Shown here in pieces: positions 26,140 to 35,469 of a stretch of DNA of 64,000 nt; the first letter of the stretch is position 1, and each line of letters opens with the position of its first letter. The notes beneath the pieces are model-generated. The model was not told where the DNA came from and searched no databases. It saw only the letters and a program-made list of their open reading frames with translations. The position numbers and the translations under genes were made by a program. The stretch is from JADJGC01 sp964617645 (GTDB lineage Bacteria; Zixibacteria; MSB-5A5; CAIYYT01). Location: NCBI GenBank assembly GCA_964617645.1, contig CAZTYE010000004.1, positions 1 to 64,000 of the forward strand, given 5' to 3'.

Positions 26140-29100
26140 ATGAGAAAACTCACTCTCGTTCTTGTGAGTTTGGTTTACGTAATTTCCCTGCTGTCGGTTG
26201 CAGCCTTTGCGGCTGAAACCAAGCAATCGACACCAGGAGCCAAGAAAGCCAAGGTGGCATACACCGATATCCAGCTTGAGCAAATGCGCGCCGAGAATCC
26301 GCAGGCCAAGAAGCCGGCGACGAGCGCTCATACCTCGCTGGGATTTTTGTCGTCGCCGGGTATCCAAATCGGCACGACTTCATACGACATTCAGCATAAC
26401 TCGGCGATGGGCCGCCAGATCGCGGTCGGCACGGATTCGCGGGTTCATGCCGTTTGGACCGGCAAAGACGTTGCTGTGTCGACTCGCACGACGCGGTACA
26501 CGTCGATCAATCCGCCCTACGGCATCGGCAACGTGTCCGATCCGGGTGGCGCGGAAGTTTCCGACGCTCGCGAAGGCCACATGTGTAACGTCGACGTGAT
26601 CGTCAATCTCGCGCTGCCGGTGTGGCGTTATGGCGGCGGCTTTGCCGCTTATCGCTCGACTTCGGCGCTGGAAAACTTCGTCGGCACCGGTTCGTTTACG
26701 ACCGTCGATCTGCCGACGACCGGCGCGACCTGCGAAGGCATCTTTGCCGGAGCAACGGCCGAGCCGTATATCTGGCCGAAAGTGGCCGGCGATCGCGACG
26801 GTTCACTAAACCCGGTCGCTCACGTCGTGGCGATGGAGGGCAACTCCGGCGCCGACATGAGCGGTATCGCTTACTACAAAGGCACCGGCGGAACGTTCAC
26901 GACTTACGGCACCTGCGGCCGCTGGATCGACTCGACGCAGGCGATTTCCTATTCGATCGCCCAAGATCCGAATAGCGACAAGGTGATCATTGCCTACCAG
27001 AAGTCGCGTGATGCCGACGATGGCAGCCGCGACAACGGCGACGCCGCATATCGGATGTCGCTCGACAACGGCAACACGTGGGGAGCGGTGGTGAATATCA
27101 CCAATTACCCGACGGCCGGAAAAGAACGCGCTGTCCAGGAGACTTCGTGCTTGTTTACGGCGGACGGCTGCGCCCATGTTGTGTTTATCGCGACAACTTA
27201 TGACACGACAAGCACGCCCGAAGATTACATTGCCAAACTGTATCACTATGATGACTGCAAGGACTGTATTTCGCTGGTCCTTGACGCCAACAATGAGGAT
27301 ACAGACTGCAATATGAAGGCGTTTGAACGCGCGATTAGCCGCGTCAGCATCTCCGAATGTTATGACGGTCCCGACACCAACCTGTACGTCGTCTACACTC
27401 GTTATCTGGGTGATAACAATCCGGCGACGGCGCAGGGTCCGGACTGTTCCGACAACGGACATCCGAACGGCGAAATCTTCGCGCAGGCTTCCAGCGATTC
27501 CAAGAAGGGTGAAACCTGGGGTCCGCCGGTAAACCTGACTAACACTCCGGATAACGGCTGTTTGGCCGGCGACTGCGACGATGATAACTTCTCGACGACA
27601 GCCAAGTACTCGACCGGCTCGCTGCACATTGAGTACATGAACGATAAGGATGCCGGATCATTCATCGGTAACGAGTCAGCCTCCAGCGATGAAACCGCCA
27701 ACCCGATCATGTATTTGAACACGGCGTGCTTCGACATGGCGGACAACTACGCTTTGAGCGCAACGCCGGCGGGATTGCTCTATCCGACTCTGCATGCTGC
27801 CCCGGGCGGCTCGGATCAGGATACGGTGACCCTGACCAACGCCGGTAACGTCGACGCCAACTGGACGCGGACGATCAGCTACGGCGTCGGTAGCGGCTGG
27901 CTGACAGTCGCCGCTTCCGGTTCCGTCACCTCCGGTTGCGCCAACTCGGCTCAGCTTTTGATTACCGCTTCGGCGGCGGCGTTGTCGGAAGGCTACTATA
28001 CCGCAACGATCACGTTCAATTACGGAATCTCGAGCTCGTTCCAGTTCCCGGTTGAATTCCATGTGTGGAACAACTTCTTCCTGCCGCAGTACATCGGCAT
28101 CCGCACGAGCTTGGCGCGTCTGGCGGTCTCCCAGCCCGGCCGTATCGCTGGTCAGTCGCAGAACAACATGTTCTACTTCTTCTCCGATCAGTCGGAGCCG
28201 TTCTACGACGCTTCATTGGTTCTGGGCAACTCGGCGGCTAACCTGAGCTGGTTGATCTTTGCCGGGCAAGTACCGTCAGTGAACAACCCGTTTGGCCCGC
28301 TGTATGCGCAGTCGAACCTGACCTACGATTCGACGACGTACGTTGACGTTCCAAATACACGCGGTTACCGCTTCGCTACCGGTCGTGGTTCGAACCGCGA
28401 CTCGACGCTTAGCTATATCGTGAACTACTACGCGCCATTCCATCCGGATACGTCGAAGTCGTTCATCGCAACGTTTAAGTTGTTCAAGGGACCGAAGAAC
28501 GCTGGTGGATCGGTCACCGGTTTGACCGTCGCTTTTGCAAACGACATGGATGTAAAAGACGACAGTTCCGAAAACCGTGGCGGTTCCGACGTCGCGCGTC
28601 AAGGTATGTGGCAGCGCGGCGTGTATGCGGCGAATGCTAACCGGTACGCCGGCATACGCGCGTTCCGTCGCGATAACGTGGCGATTTCCGGCGGTTTCGT
28701 CACCGAAAACGACCAGCAGATTTATCCGCTGGCAGGCTGGGAAAACGACTCGATGTGGAACAGGCTGGCGGCGACCACGGGATATACTTTCCCGGATTCG
28801 TCGGAAGACTTGAACACGACGCTGGTCATTTACAAGAACGCCACGGTCAACGGCGCCACCAATGACACGCTCCGCTTCGGAGTGGTTTGGGCGGCGACCG
28901 AGTCCGGTGGAGTTGCCGGACTGCAGACGGCGTGGGATCGCGGCAAGCAGTTCCTGTGCACTACCGGCCGTGAATACAACGGCACGCCGGTTTGCGCGGC
29001 CTGTAAGTGCGGCGACGCCGACAACAACGGCGCCTGGTCGATTGCCGACGCAGTGTACTTGATCAACTACATCTTTGCAGGCGGCAACCCGCCGGGATTC

Positions 29101-29220
29101 CCTGGCCCGCTGCAAGTCTGCTTGGGTGATGCCGATGGCAACAAGGCGATTTCGATCGCTGACGCCGTCTGGTTGATCAACTACATCTTCGCGGGTGGCG
29201 CGCCTCCGGGCGGCTGCTAA
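26140..29220 (+). CDS. Large secreted protein with C-terminal dockerin-like repeats
   Basis: A 1026-residue secreted protein. It has a signal peptide (MRKLTLVLVSLVYVISLLSV and on to AFAAE), and an AAGGAG ribosome site precedes the ATG. The N-terminal half has blade-like repeats resembling sialidase/BNR propellers (VHAVWTGKDVAV, HVVFIATTYDTT). An Ig-like or BACON-like region follows (about 555-640). The last 75 residues form a dockerin-like pair: GDADNNGAWSIADAVYLINY and GDADGNKAISIADAVWLINY, each followed by IFAGG. The function of the body is unknown. A strong promoter and long leader precede it, and a terminator follows, so it is expressed alone. Confidence 0.85.
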   Translation: MRKLTLVLVSLVYVISLLSVAAFAAETKQSTPGAKKAKVAYTDIQLEQMRAENPQAKKPATSAHTSLGFLSSPGIQIGTTSYDIQHNSAMGRQIAVGTDSRVHAVWTGKDVAVSTRTTRYTSINPPYGIGNVSDPGGAEVSDAREGHMCNVDVIVNLALPVWRYGGGFAAYRSTSALENFVGTGSFTTVDLPTTGATCEGIFAGATAEPYIWPKVAGDRDGSLNPVAHVVAMEGNSGADMSGIAYYKGTGGTFTTYGTCGRWIDSTQAISYSIAQDPNSDKVIIAYQKSRDADDGSRDNGDAAYRMSLDNGNTWGAVVNITNYPTAGKERAVQETSCLFTADGCAHVVFIATTYDTTSTPEDYIAKLYHYDDCKDCISLVLDANNEDTDCNMKAFERAISRVSISECYDGPDTNLYVVYTRYLGDNNPATAQGPDCSDNGHPNGEIFAQASSDSKKGETWGPPVNLTNTPDNGCLAGDCDDDNFSTTAKYSTGSLHIEYMNDKDAGSFIGNESASSDETANPIMYLNTACFDMADNYALSATPAGLLYPTLHAAPGGSDQDTVTLTNAGNVDANWTRTISYGVGSGWLTVAASGSVTSGCANSAQLLITASAAALSEGYYTATITFNYGISSSFQFPVEFHVWNNFFLPQYIGIRTSLARLAVSQPGRIAGQSQNNMFYFFSDQSEPFYDASLVLGNSAANLSWLIFAGQVPSVNNPFGPLYAQSNLTYDSTTYVDVPNTRGYRFATGRGSNRDSTLSYIVNYYAPFHPDTSKSFIATFKLFKGPKNAGGSVTGLTVAFANDMDVKDDSSENRGGSDVARQGMWQRGVYAANANRYAGIRAFRRDNVAISGGFVTENDQQIYPLAGWENDSMWNRLAATTGYTFPDSSEDLNTTLVIYKNATVNGATNDTLRFGVVWAATESGGVAGLQTAWDRGKQFLCTTGREYNGTPVCAACKCGDADNNGAWSIADAVYLINYIFAGGNPPGFPGPLQVCLGDADGNKAISIADAVWLINYIFAGGAPPGGC

Positions 29221-29297
29221 ACCGCAAAGCGGCGCTCTGCGTGACGCGCTTCCGAGTTGATCGGTAGCGAGCACGCCGAAGCCGCGAAATCAAAAAG

Positions 29298-29346
29298 ATC
29301 GGCGCAGCGTTGGTCACGATGACCGACGCTGCGCCGATTCGTTTTG
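29298..29346 (+). terminator. Rho-independent terminator
   Basis: A near-perfect stem of about 19 bp is formed by ATCGGCGCAGCGTTGGTCA (29298-29316) and its complement at 29320-29338, with a 3-base loop, followed by TCGTTTT. It lies about 78 bp past the stop of the dockerin-bearing gene. Confidence 0.85.
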
Positions 29347-29441
29347 GGGGCAGTGTCACCAAGCTCAACTTTGATATTGCGCCACCGTCGGCATTTGACG
29401 AATCTTAGATTTGACACGTCTTGTTGTCGAAGAGAATCCCC

Positions 29442-31604
29442 ATGCGCTTCGCTTGTTCTTTAGTCTTGCTTTGCTGCCTCATCGCCACCGCAGCCGCTTC
29501 ATCCCCGGAGCGGACAAATGAGCCTACGCCACCATGGCTTGAGCCAACGTACGACAAGGACATGCAGCGGCACCAAGCGCGGCTCTACGGAATCACTCAG
29601 TCGTATCTGTCCCAGTCATTGACCGCTTCCCAAACTCAGATCGATGTGAGCTACTACGATATTCGGCTGGAGTTTTACGACGACTACACCGGATTTGCGC
29701 AAGCGTCGGTTGGCGTCGCCGGGCGAGCGCTGGAAGGCGGTGTGAGCTTGATCGAACTCAATCTGGACAACACTTTGCGAGTCGATTCGGTGTTGGTCGA
29801 CGGCGCAGTCGCAGCCTTCACCCACGACGACAATCTGGTAAGCATTCCAATTCAGCCGTTGGGTGCCGGCGAGGATTTCTTCGCGACGATTTACTATCAC
29901 GGCCGTCCGATCGCGCAGGGATTCGGATCGTTTGTTGCCGGGCGACAAAACGGGCGGCCGATGATCGCGACCTTGTCCGAGCCGTTTTTTGCGCGCACTT
30001 GGTGGCCGTGCAAGGATCATCCGTCCGACAAGGCCGATTCCGTGGACTTGCGGGTGACGACAACCGCCGATCTGACCGTTGCGTCGAATGGCGCGCTGCG
30101 ATCGCGAGTGGATCATGGCGACGGCACCGCGACAACGCATTGGCACGAATCCTACCCGATTGCCTCCTATCTTGTGAGTCTCGCGATTTCCGACTACGAA
30201 GTTTATGCCGACACTTTTCACTACGATGGCGGCCGAATGCCGGTCGAGTTTTACATGTTCAACGGAGAGGCTGATACTTATCGGGACAAAAACGCGCTCG
30301 TGGTGCCGATGCTCGCGTATTTCTCGACTATCTTCGGTGAGTACCCATTTCTGAGCGAGAAATACGGTCATGCGCAGTTTCTCTGGGGCGGCGGGATGGA
30401 GCATCAGACTTGCTCGTCGATGGGATCATTTAATGAGCTCGTGGTGGCGCACGAGTTGGCGCACCAGTGGTGGGGCGATCTGATCACCTGCGGCACCTGG
30501 CACGATATTTGGCTCAATGAGGGCTTCGCGCGCTACGCCGAGGCGCTGTGGCTTGAACTCGCTTACGGCACCCGCTACCGCGACGACTACCTGCGCGCCT
30601 TACAGTCGATTGACCAGCAGGTGTATGTCGCCGACACCAGCATCTATTACGAAATCTTCGATCGCGTGGTTTATGACAAAGGCGGCTGGGTGCTGCATAT
30701 GCTGCGCTATACGGTTGGCGAGGCGGATTTCTTCCGCATCCTGCGCAGCTATGCCAACTCAATCCACAAGTACGGCAGCGCGACCACTGATGACTTTCGA
30801 AAAGTCTGCGAGGATGTCGTTGGTTACGACCTGCAGTATTTCTTTGACCAATGGGTGTATCAACCGCGAATTCCGGATTACGAATACGGGTGGTTTGCGT
30901 ATCGGACAGACTCGACGGTTGTGGCCGAGGTCTTGCTCCAGCAGAAACAGCCTGAAGTCGTATTTCGCACCGACATTGATCTCGCTTTTATGTTCGGCGA
31001 TACATCGCTGCTTCAGCGCGTGACCAACGATCGTCGCTCACAAGTGTATCGCTTTGAGTTGGCCGAGCTTCCCACTGCCGTAAACATCGATCCGGGTAAT
31101 TGGCTTCTGAACTTCTACACGCAAGTGGAACTGCCGGTCATCACGCTGCGCGACACGCTTCCCGATGCCTATCTCGGCATTCCCTACGAATTCCGGATGG
31201 AGGCCGTCGGCGGCGAGCCGCCATTCATCTGGTCGGAATACGAGATATCGCTTCCCGAAGGGCTCCATGTCAGCGACGACGGCTGGTTGGCGGGGATACC
31301 GGAAACCTACGGCGACTACGAGATCGTAGTGCGCGTCAGAGATTCGTCGGCGCCGCCGCGCGAATCGGCGAATCTCCTCAGCTTGCGCGTCAACCGCCTG
31401 CATGGCAATGTCGATGACGATCCCCGACTGGATCTGAATGACGCGCTGTTTCTGATGCGCTACCTCTTTCGCGAGGGTGAAGCGCCCGCGAGTTCCGAGA
31501 TTGCCGACGCGAATTGCGACGGCCGCGTCGATCTGGTGGACGTGGTGACGCTGCTGAACTACATCTATCGAACCGGTCCCACGCCTTGCTCATCGTTACC
31601 GTAG
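29442..31604 (+). CDS. Secreted M1-family aminopeptidase with C-terminal dockerin
   Basis: A 720-residue zinc metallopeptidase of family M1. After a signal peptide (MRFACSLVLLCCLIATAAA) comes the aminopeptidase N-like beta domain. The catalytic domain has H337-ELA-H341 and the third zinc ligand E360 (WLNEGFARYAEA), with the substrate-binding GGMEHQT motif before it. A putative Ig-like (He_PIG-type) domain follows, and the protein ends in a dockerin-like pair (DDDPRLDLNDALFLMRYLF, then DANCDGRVDLVDVVTLLNYI). I chose the ATG at 29442; a TTG at 29421 is possible. The 3' end overlaps the convergent RHH gene by 40 bp. Confidence 0.9.
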   Translation: MRFACSLVLLCCLIATAAASSPERTNEPTPPWLEPTYDKDMQRHQARLYGITQSYLSQSLTASQTQIDVSYYDIRLEFYDDYTGFAQASVGVAGRALEGGVSLIELNLDNTLRVDSVLVDGAVAAFTHDDNLVSIPIQPLGAGEDFFATIYYHGRPIAQGFGSFVAGRQNGRPMIATLSEPFFARTWWPCKDHPSDKADSVDLRVTTTADLTVASNGALRSRVDHGDGTATTHWHESYPIASYLVSLAISDYEVYADTFHYDGGRMPVEFYMFNGEADTYRDKNALVVPMLAYFSTIFGEYPFLSEKYGHAQFLWGGGMEHQTCSSMGSFNELVVAHELAHQWWGDLITCGTWHDIWLNEGFARYAEALWLELAYGTRYRDDYLRALQSIDQQVYVADTSIYYEIFDRVVYDKGGWVLHMLRYTVGEADFFRILRSYANSIHKYGSATTDDFRKVCEDVVGYDLQYFFDQWVYQPRIPDYEYGWFAYRTDSTVVAEVLLQQKQPEVVFRTDIDLAFMFGDTSLLQRVTNDRRSQVYRFELAELPTAVNIDPGNWLLNFYTQVELPVITLRDTLPDAYLGIPYEFRMEAVGGEPPFIWSEYEISLPEGLHVSDDGWLAGIPETYGDYEIVVRVRDSSAPPRESANLLSLRVNRLHGNVDDDPRLDLNDALFLMRYLFREGEAPASSEIADANCDGRVDLVDVVTLLNYIYRTGPTPCSSLP

Positions 31605-31846
31605 TCCGGCTCGGAATCGGGCGATTCCGCGGCGGCATCCAGGATGGCGCCGCCAGTGTCGGTGATCGCCTTCTGCTCGGCATTCCAGACGGCGTCCAAC
31701 AGCGGCAACGCCAAAGCGAGCGCACGCCGCACGACCATTGCCATCGTGCAGCCGCGACAAAACGCCAGATGTTCCAGTTGTTCTTTGAGTTCCGGCGCGA
31801 TCATGAGATTGAGCGCGCGATAATTGGTTTGCGTCGATTTCTTCAT
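31565..31846 (-). CDS. Putative ribbon-helix-helix protein
   Basis: A 93-residue protein. Residues about 10-52 have the RHH/CopG pattern: a short strand (ALNLMIAPELKEQLEHLA), a turn, and a second helix (TMAMVVRRALALALPLLDAV). The C-terminal 35 residues are acidic and probably disordered. Such proteins bind DNA as dimers, often as antitoxin-like or autoregulatory repressors. Its ATG overlaps the stop of the upstream sigma-like gene by 4 bp, so it is made together with it. It also overlaps the convergent peptidase gene at the 3' end by 40 bp. I know of no described family that unites these two. Confidence 0.6.
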   Translation of the reverse strand: MKKSTQTNYRALNLMIAPELKEQLEHLAFCRGCTMAMVVRRALALALPLLDAVWNAEQKAITDTGGAILDAAAESPDSEPDYGNDEQGVGPVR

Positions 31847-32331
31847 ACAGACACCTCCTCAAAATGATGGTAATTGATATGTTCACTGAGCATTCGGAGC
31901 GAGCGTAGCCGCACGCCAAAGTGCGAATGAAGCCGATTGATGACCTCACGGTTGAGCGGCGTGCGGAGAGTCGCCAGGTAGGCGTCGATTTCGGCGCGAT
32001 GCTGCGACTGGCAGAGCGAGCACGGCGGCGGCGCCGCCGACACGCCGAACTCCCGCCGGACATAAGCCGACAACAAACAGCGCAACCGCGTCAGGGCGCG
32101 ACGGCGAATGTAGTCAAGACGTTCAGTCGAGAGCCGCAAGCGGCGGCAAAGTTGCGGCTGAGAATCGCGATAGTAGTAGAGGCGAACGATCACGAAGCGC
32201 TCGGTGGCGCCGATTCGATTCAGCGCCGTGCGGACGATTTCTTGATGTTGGAAGCGCCGGCCGGACTCGGTTACCGCGGTTGCCGGCTCAAGCGCGATGC
32301 GATCGACATGTGCGATGAATCTGAGTGACAA
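31843..32331 (-). CDS. Sigma region 4-like HTH protein with C-terminal zinc-HTH module
   Basis: A 162-residue protein of undescribed type. Residues about 30-92 resemble sigma-70 region 4: a helix with ATERFVIVRLYYYRDSQ, then LCRRLRLSTERLDYIRRRAL as the helix-turn-helix. Residues 104-156 match a CxxC...R..ID...FGV...L..H pattern (C104, C107, H151, H155), a zinc-plus-HTH module seen in phage and DNA-binding proteins. There is no region 2, so it is unlikely to be a sigma factor. The TTG start at 32331 follows an AAAGGAG site at 8 bases. It is coupled to the RHH gene downstream. Confidence 0.6.
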   Translation of the reverse strand: MSLRFIAHVDRIALEPATAVTESGRRFQHQEIVRTALNRIGATERFVIVRLYYYRDSQPQLCRRLRLSTERLDYIRRRALTRLRCLLSAYVRREFGVSAAPPPCSLCQSQHRAEIDAYLATLRTPLNREVINRLHSHFGVRLRSLRMLSEHINYHHFEEVSV

Positions 32332-32508
32332 TGCGGTTTCTCCTTTCGCCGGCAAGATCGGCGGGAGAGCACAAATCGCCAATCAGTTGAAGATCACGCG
32401 ACACCGAGACCTGCCGCCGCAATGACTTACGGAAAGGCAGTTGCGCACACGGTTTGACGCGTGTACCTTGGGTTTGAAATCAAGCGATAGTCACGGGATA
32501 GAGACGTA

Positions 32509-32697
32509 ATGAGTGAATCATCCACAAACAACAATTCCGTCAGCAAGCACAGCCTGACCGGTGGTTTGATCGTTCTGGGCGTTGGCGTATTTTTCTTGCT
32601 CGTCAACACGGACGTACTGCCGCCGATGCGAGAATCATGGCCGATAATTCTGATCGTGGTTGGGGTGGCGTTGATCCTGGCGCGCTTCCGCCGATAG
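32509..32697 (+). CDS. Small LiaI/DUF5668-like membrane protein
   Basis: A 62-residue protein with two membrane segments (residues about 17-34 and 43-59) separated by a short PPMRESWP loop, matching the LiaI/LiaF transmembrane region (DUF5668). Such proteins occur near envelope-stress systems, but no sensor kinase is here. The following CPBP-protease gene overlaps it by 61 bp in another frame, so the two are probably co-transcribed. Confidence 0.68.
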   Translation: MSESSTNNNSVSKHSLTGGLIVLGVGVFFLLVNTDVLPPMRESWPIILIVVGVALILARFRR

Positions 32698-33398
32698 AAC
32701 CGCAGCCGACAGTTGAACTGCGTCAGCCGCGCTTGACGTTGCTGTCGTACCTGCTGATCGGACTGATGGCGGTTCTCTGGCCGATTGCGGCGTTTGTTTT
32801 TCTCGATTCGCAGATGAACATGGCGCAAGAGGTCACGGCGCCAATCTTTGAGATTTACCTGCCGACAATCGCGATGCAACTTGCGATCCTGACGCTGACC
32901 CTGCTGGCGATGCGCTCGGAGCAGGCTCCGCTTTCCGATATCGGATTTCGCGCTTGGAACCGCTGGACGATTCCGCTCGCTGTGGGTTTTCTCTTCGCGG
33001 CCGGGCTGACTTTATCCCTGGTGCAGAATTTGGTAGCCGGTCAAGCGCCGCACAGCTTTGCCGATTTCGGCAGTCTGCTTCCGAAATCCGGGACGGAAAG
33101 GGTCACTTGGGTATTCTTGTGTATTGTCGTCGCGATTTCCGAAGAAGTGATCTTTCGCGGTTACCTGATTACGCGCGTGGCGCGGCTCACCGGCGGACGG
33201 CCGTGGCTGGGCGTACTGGTCGCCACGACGTCATTCGCGGCGGGGCACTTGTATCAAGGAATCGGCGGTTTTGTGCTGATCTTTGTTTACGGGTTGATGT
33301 TCGCGGCGCTGTTTCTCCGCACCGGTTCATTGTATCCGGGAATCATCGCGCACTTCCTGCAAGATTTCAGCGTGCTGTTCGCGCCGCCACCGCAATAA
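32637..33398 (+). CDS. CPBP-family intramembrane metalloprotease
   Basis: A 253-residue polytopic membrane protein of the CPBP (CAAX protease/Abi) family. Motif 1 is SEEVIFRGYL (residues about 165-174), with the two catalytic glutamates and an arginine. Motif 2 is in FAAGHLY, and motif 3 in GIIAHFLQD, giving the histidines. Six to seven membrane segments are visible. Members process or sort proteins in the membrane, and some act in bacteriocin immunity. The start overlaps the LiaI-like gene by 61 bp; a TTG start inside may be used instead. Confidence 0.83.
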   Translation: MADNSDRGWGGVDPGALPPIEPQPTVELRQPRLTLLSYLLIGLMAVLWPIAAFVFLDSQMNMAQEVTAPIFEIYLPTIAMQLAILTLTLLAMRSEQAPLSDIGFRAWNRWTIPLAVGFLFAAGLTLSLVQNLVAGQAPHSFADFGSLLPKSGTERVTWVFLCIVVAISEEVIFRGYLITRVARLTGGRPWLGVLVATTSFAAGHLYQGIGGFVLIFVYGLMFAALFLRTGSLYPGIIAHFLQDFSVLFAPPPQ

Positions 33399-33404
33399 TC
33401 CGGC

Positions 33405-33752
33405 TTAGCCTTCCTTTTCCAACTCATCGAGAAAGTCAACGGCGCGCCGCAAGTGCGGGATGACGATCGAACCGCCGACGATCAAAGCGACGTTGAAAAT
33501 CTCGAAAAACTCTTCGCGCTTCACGCCTTCGCGTTTGCACTGGATCAGGTGGTAGGCGATGCAATCGTCGCAGCGCAGCACCATTGATGCCACCAGCCCG
33601 AGCATCTCCTTGGTGCGCACATCGAGCGCGCCGGATTCATAAGTGCGCGTGTCGAGCGCGAAGAAGCGATTGATCTGTTGGTGCTTCTCCGCGAGGATGC
33701 GCTCGTTCAGGCGCTCGCGGAACGCTTTGAATTGTTCGAGTCGGTCCGACAT
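33405..33752 (-). CDS. Carboxymuconolactone decarboxylase/AhpD-like protein
   Basis: A 115-residue all-helical protein of the CMD/AhpD family. The redox motif is CDDCIAYH, a CxxC followed three residues later by histidine, as in AhpD. Such proteins act as peroxidase partners or in other thiol chemistry; the true decarboxylases lack the CxxC. I used the ATG at 33752 because it follows a GGAGG ribosome site and gives the usual length. It is convergent with the CPBP gene, with only 6 bp between stops. Confidence 0.85.
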   Translation of the reverse strand: MSDRLEQFKAFRERLNERILAEKHQQINRFFALDTRTYESGALDVRTKEMLGLVASMVLRCDDCIAYHLIQCKREGVKREEFFEIFNVALIVGGSIVIPHLRRAVDFLDELEKEG

Positions 33753-33925
33753 AGATTCCTCCGTGCCTGCAATATAGGTCAACGGCGAGGAAATGCCAAA
33801 TCAGGAGCAGCGGTGGGAGCCGGGACAAACGGTTGGGCACGGTACGCCGTGCCCCTGCACGGGGCAATATTCGTTGTCGCCCGCAGGATCGCAGGCGCAC
33901 ATCGAGACGAAAGCCAATCGGGTGA

Positions 33926-35377
33926 CTAACGACCGCCGCCGGGAGGCGGACCGCCGGCGAAAATGTAATTGATCAGGTAGACGACATCCGCGATCGAGAC
34001 AGCCGGGGTCGGGTCAATGTAGACGCCCGCCGACCACGGCGTGGGCGACGGTCCGGAGGCGAAGATGTACTGGATCAGGAAGACGGCGTCGGCGATAGAA
34101 ACGGCGCCGCTGCGGTCGACATCGCCGTTGACGTACGCCGCGGGCGAAAGCGTAATGTCAAGCGACGTGAACGAAAACACGTCATAGATCTCACTGCTCG
34201 AAATGTAACCCGGCCAACTGACATTGATGTAGTACCGACCTGCCGGTTGGTTGCTGAGATTCACGATCGGGCCGTCATGTTCCTGGCTGTAGCCGCTGAG
34301 CGGAATCTGCACCTGATAGTTCCGCGGGTCGGGGTGGTTGTCGGTCGTTGCGATGTTCAGGGTTATCGGGTAGTAGTTGGCGGTCGTGACGTTCATGCTG
34401 TCGTAGGCTGTGTTTCCGGCGCGATCTTTCGCCCAGGCCTTGATTTTGTAAGTCCCGTTGGGAATCGAGCCGGTTGCCCACTTCCCGCTTGGATCGCCCC
34501 ACGGCGTGATCAGCATTGTATCGGCGTCATGGTTGGTAAGAATCTCGTAGAAGTTTCTTTGATCATAATCGCCGTCGGAATCGCAGGGCCAGGAGTCTTT
34601 GAAGACGACGTTTTGAGATTGATCCCAGAGCAACTGACCGGTGAAGCGAAATGAAAGGAACGGCCCGAAGACGAGGCTGTCCGACCGGATTTCGTAGCCC
34701 ATCTCATATGGGCACAGTTCCCAAGTAGCGTGGCCAATCTTGTCGTGAGCCTTGGCAACAATATCGACGTCGCCGTCAATCGGATCGCCGGCGTTGAAGA
34801 AGGTCGCGGTGTTGTCGCGGAAGAACGTAAACGGCGTGGTCGGGCTGATATCGATGAAGTACGGGGCGGTAGCGTCGGAAGCATTAACCAATTCATCGAG
34901 CGGGTTGCCGACAAAGAGCCAGTTAGATTGCCAGGCCACTCCGGCGTTTCTGATTTTGACGAAGTGGAGGTGGTGGAAGTTGGCGACCGGCCACTCGACG
35001 AGGTCGCCGATGTGCTGGCCGCTGTCGACCCACTCGCCAACCGTGACGGTGATCGTCGGCTGATCGAGGTGGGCGTAGAGCCAGCCTTCGCAGCTATCCG
35101 CCGTGTTGCAGTCGGCAATGGCCACCCGCCAATGTAGCGCCGCCGAAGTTGTCAGCACCGCTTTGACCCAGCCGCCCTTAACGGCGTAAACCGGCGTTCC
35201 GGCCGGCCGGAGGATATCGATCCCCGGGTGCATATAGGGCGAGCCGCCGTAATACTGATACTCGCCGTAGCTGTTGCCCAAGGGCTGCGCGGAATTGAAC
35301 GGCGCCATCGGCCACGGGATGGTGGCAAATACTTGAGCGGCGAACGCCAAAACGAAGAACGCGAAGCGGTAGATCAT
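33926..35377 (-). CDS. Secreted M23 peptidase-like protein with dockerin-like tail
   Basis: A 483-residue secreted protein. A signal peptide (residues 1-18) precedes a LytM/M23 domain at about 30-145, with HPGID (zinc ligands H and D), and HLHF as the last ligand pair near 139-142. This fold usually cuts peptidoglycan or other Gly-rich peptides. A long Ig-like or fibronectin-like region follows. The C-terminus is dockerin-like: GDVDRSGAVSIADAVFLIQYI, then a second repeat (DPTPAVSIADVVYLINYIFAGG) that has lost the calcium-loop acidic residues. Transcribed alone on the minus strand. Confidence 0.82.
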   Translation of the reverse strand: MIYRFAFFVLAFAAQVFATIPWPMAPFNSAQPLGNSYGEYQYYGGSPYMHPGIDILRPAGTPVYAVKGGWVKAVLTTSAALHWRVAIADCNTADSCEGWLYAHLDQPTITVTVGEWVDSGQHIGDLVEWPVANFHHLHFVKIRNAGVAWQSNWLFVGNPLDELVNASDATAPYFIDISPTTPFTFFRDNTATFFNAGDPIDGDVDIVAKAHDKIGHATWELCPYEMGYEIRSDSLVFGPFLSFRFTGQLLWDQSQNVVFKDSWPCDSDGDYDQRNFYEILTNHDADTMLITPWGDPSGKWATGSIPNGTYKIKAWAKDRAGNTAYDSMNVTTANYYPITLNIATTDNHPDPRNYQVQIPLSGYSQEHDGPIVNLSNQPAGRYYINVSWPGYISSSEIYDVFSFTSLDITLSPAAYVNGDVDRSGAVSIADAVFLIQYIFASGPSPTPWSAGVYIDPTPAVSIADVVYLINYIFAGGPPPGGGR

Positions 35378-35412
35378 GGCAATCCTTTCGTCGGATTCGG
35401 CAGGTCTTTGTC

Positions 35413-35440
35413 AATATAACCGATTGGTCGATTCTGGCAA
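35413..35440 (-). promoter_or_regulatory. Putative sigma-70 promoter of the M23 gene
   Basis: On the minus strand TTGCCA (35440-35435), a 16 bp spacer and TATATT (35418-35413). The start codon of the M23 gene is 36 bp further on. Confidence 0.5.
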
Positions 35441-35469
35441 GAGCCTGAATTACAGCACGAAAAGTCTGA

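Noticed and set aside
26806..27627. Minus-strand open frame of about 273 codons inside the dockerin-bearing gene
   Set aside because: Antisense to a gene with signal peptide, promoter and terminator; no homology.
31843..32331. Extracytoplasmic-function sigma factor
   Set aside because: Only a region 4-like part is present; no region 2 and no anti-sigma gene.
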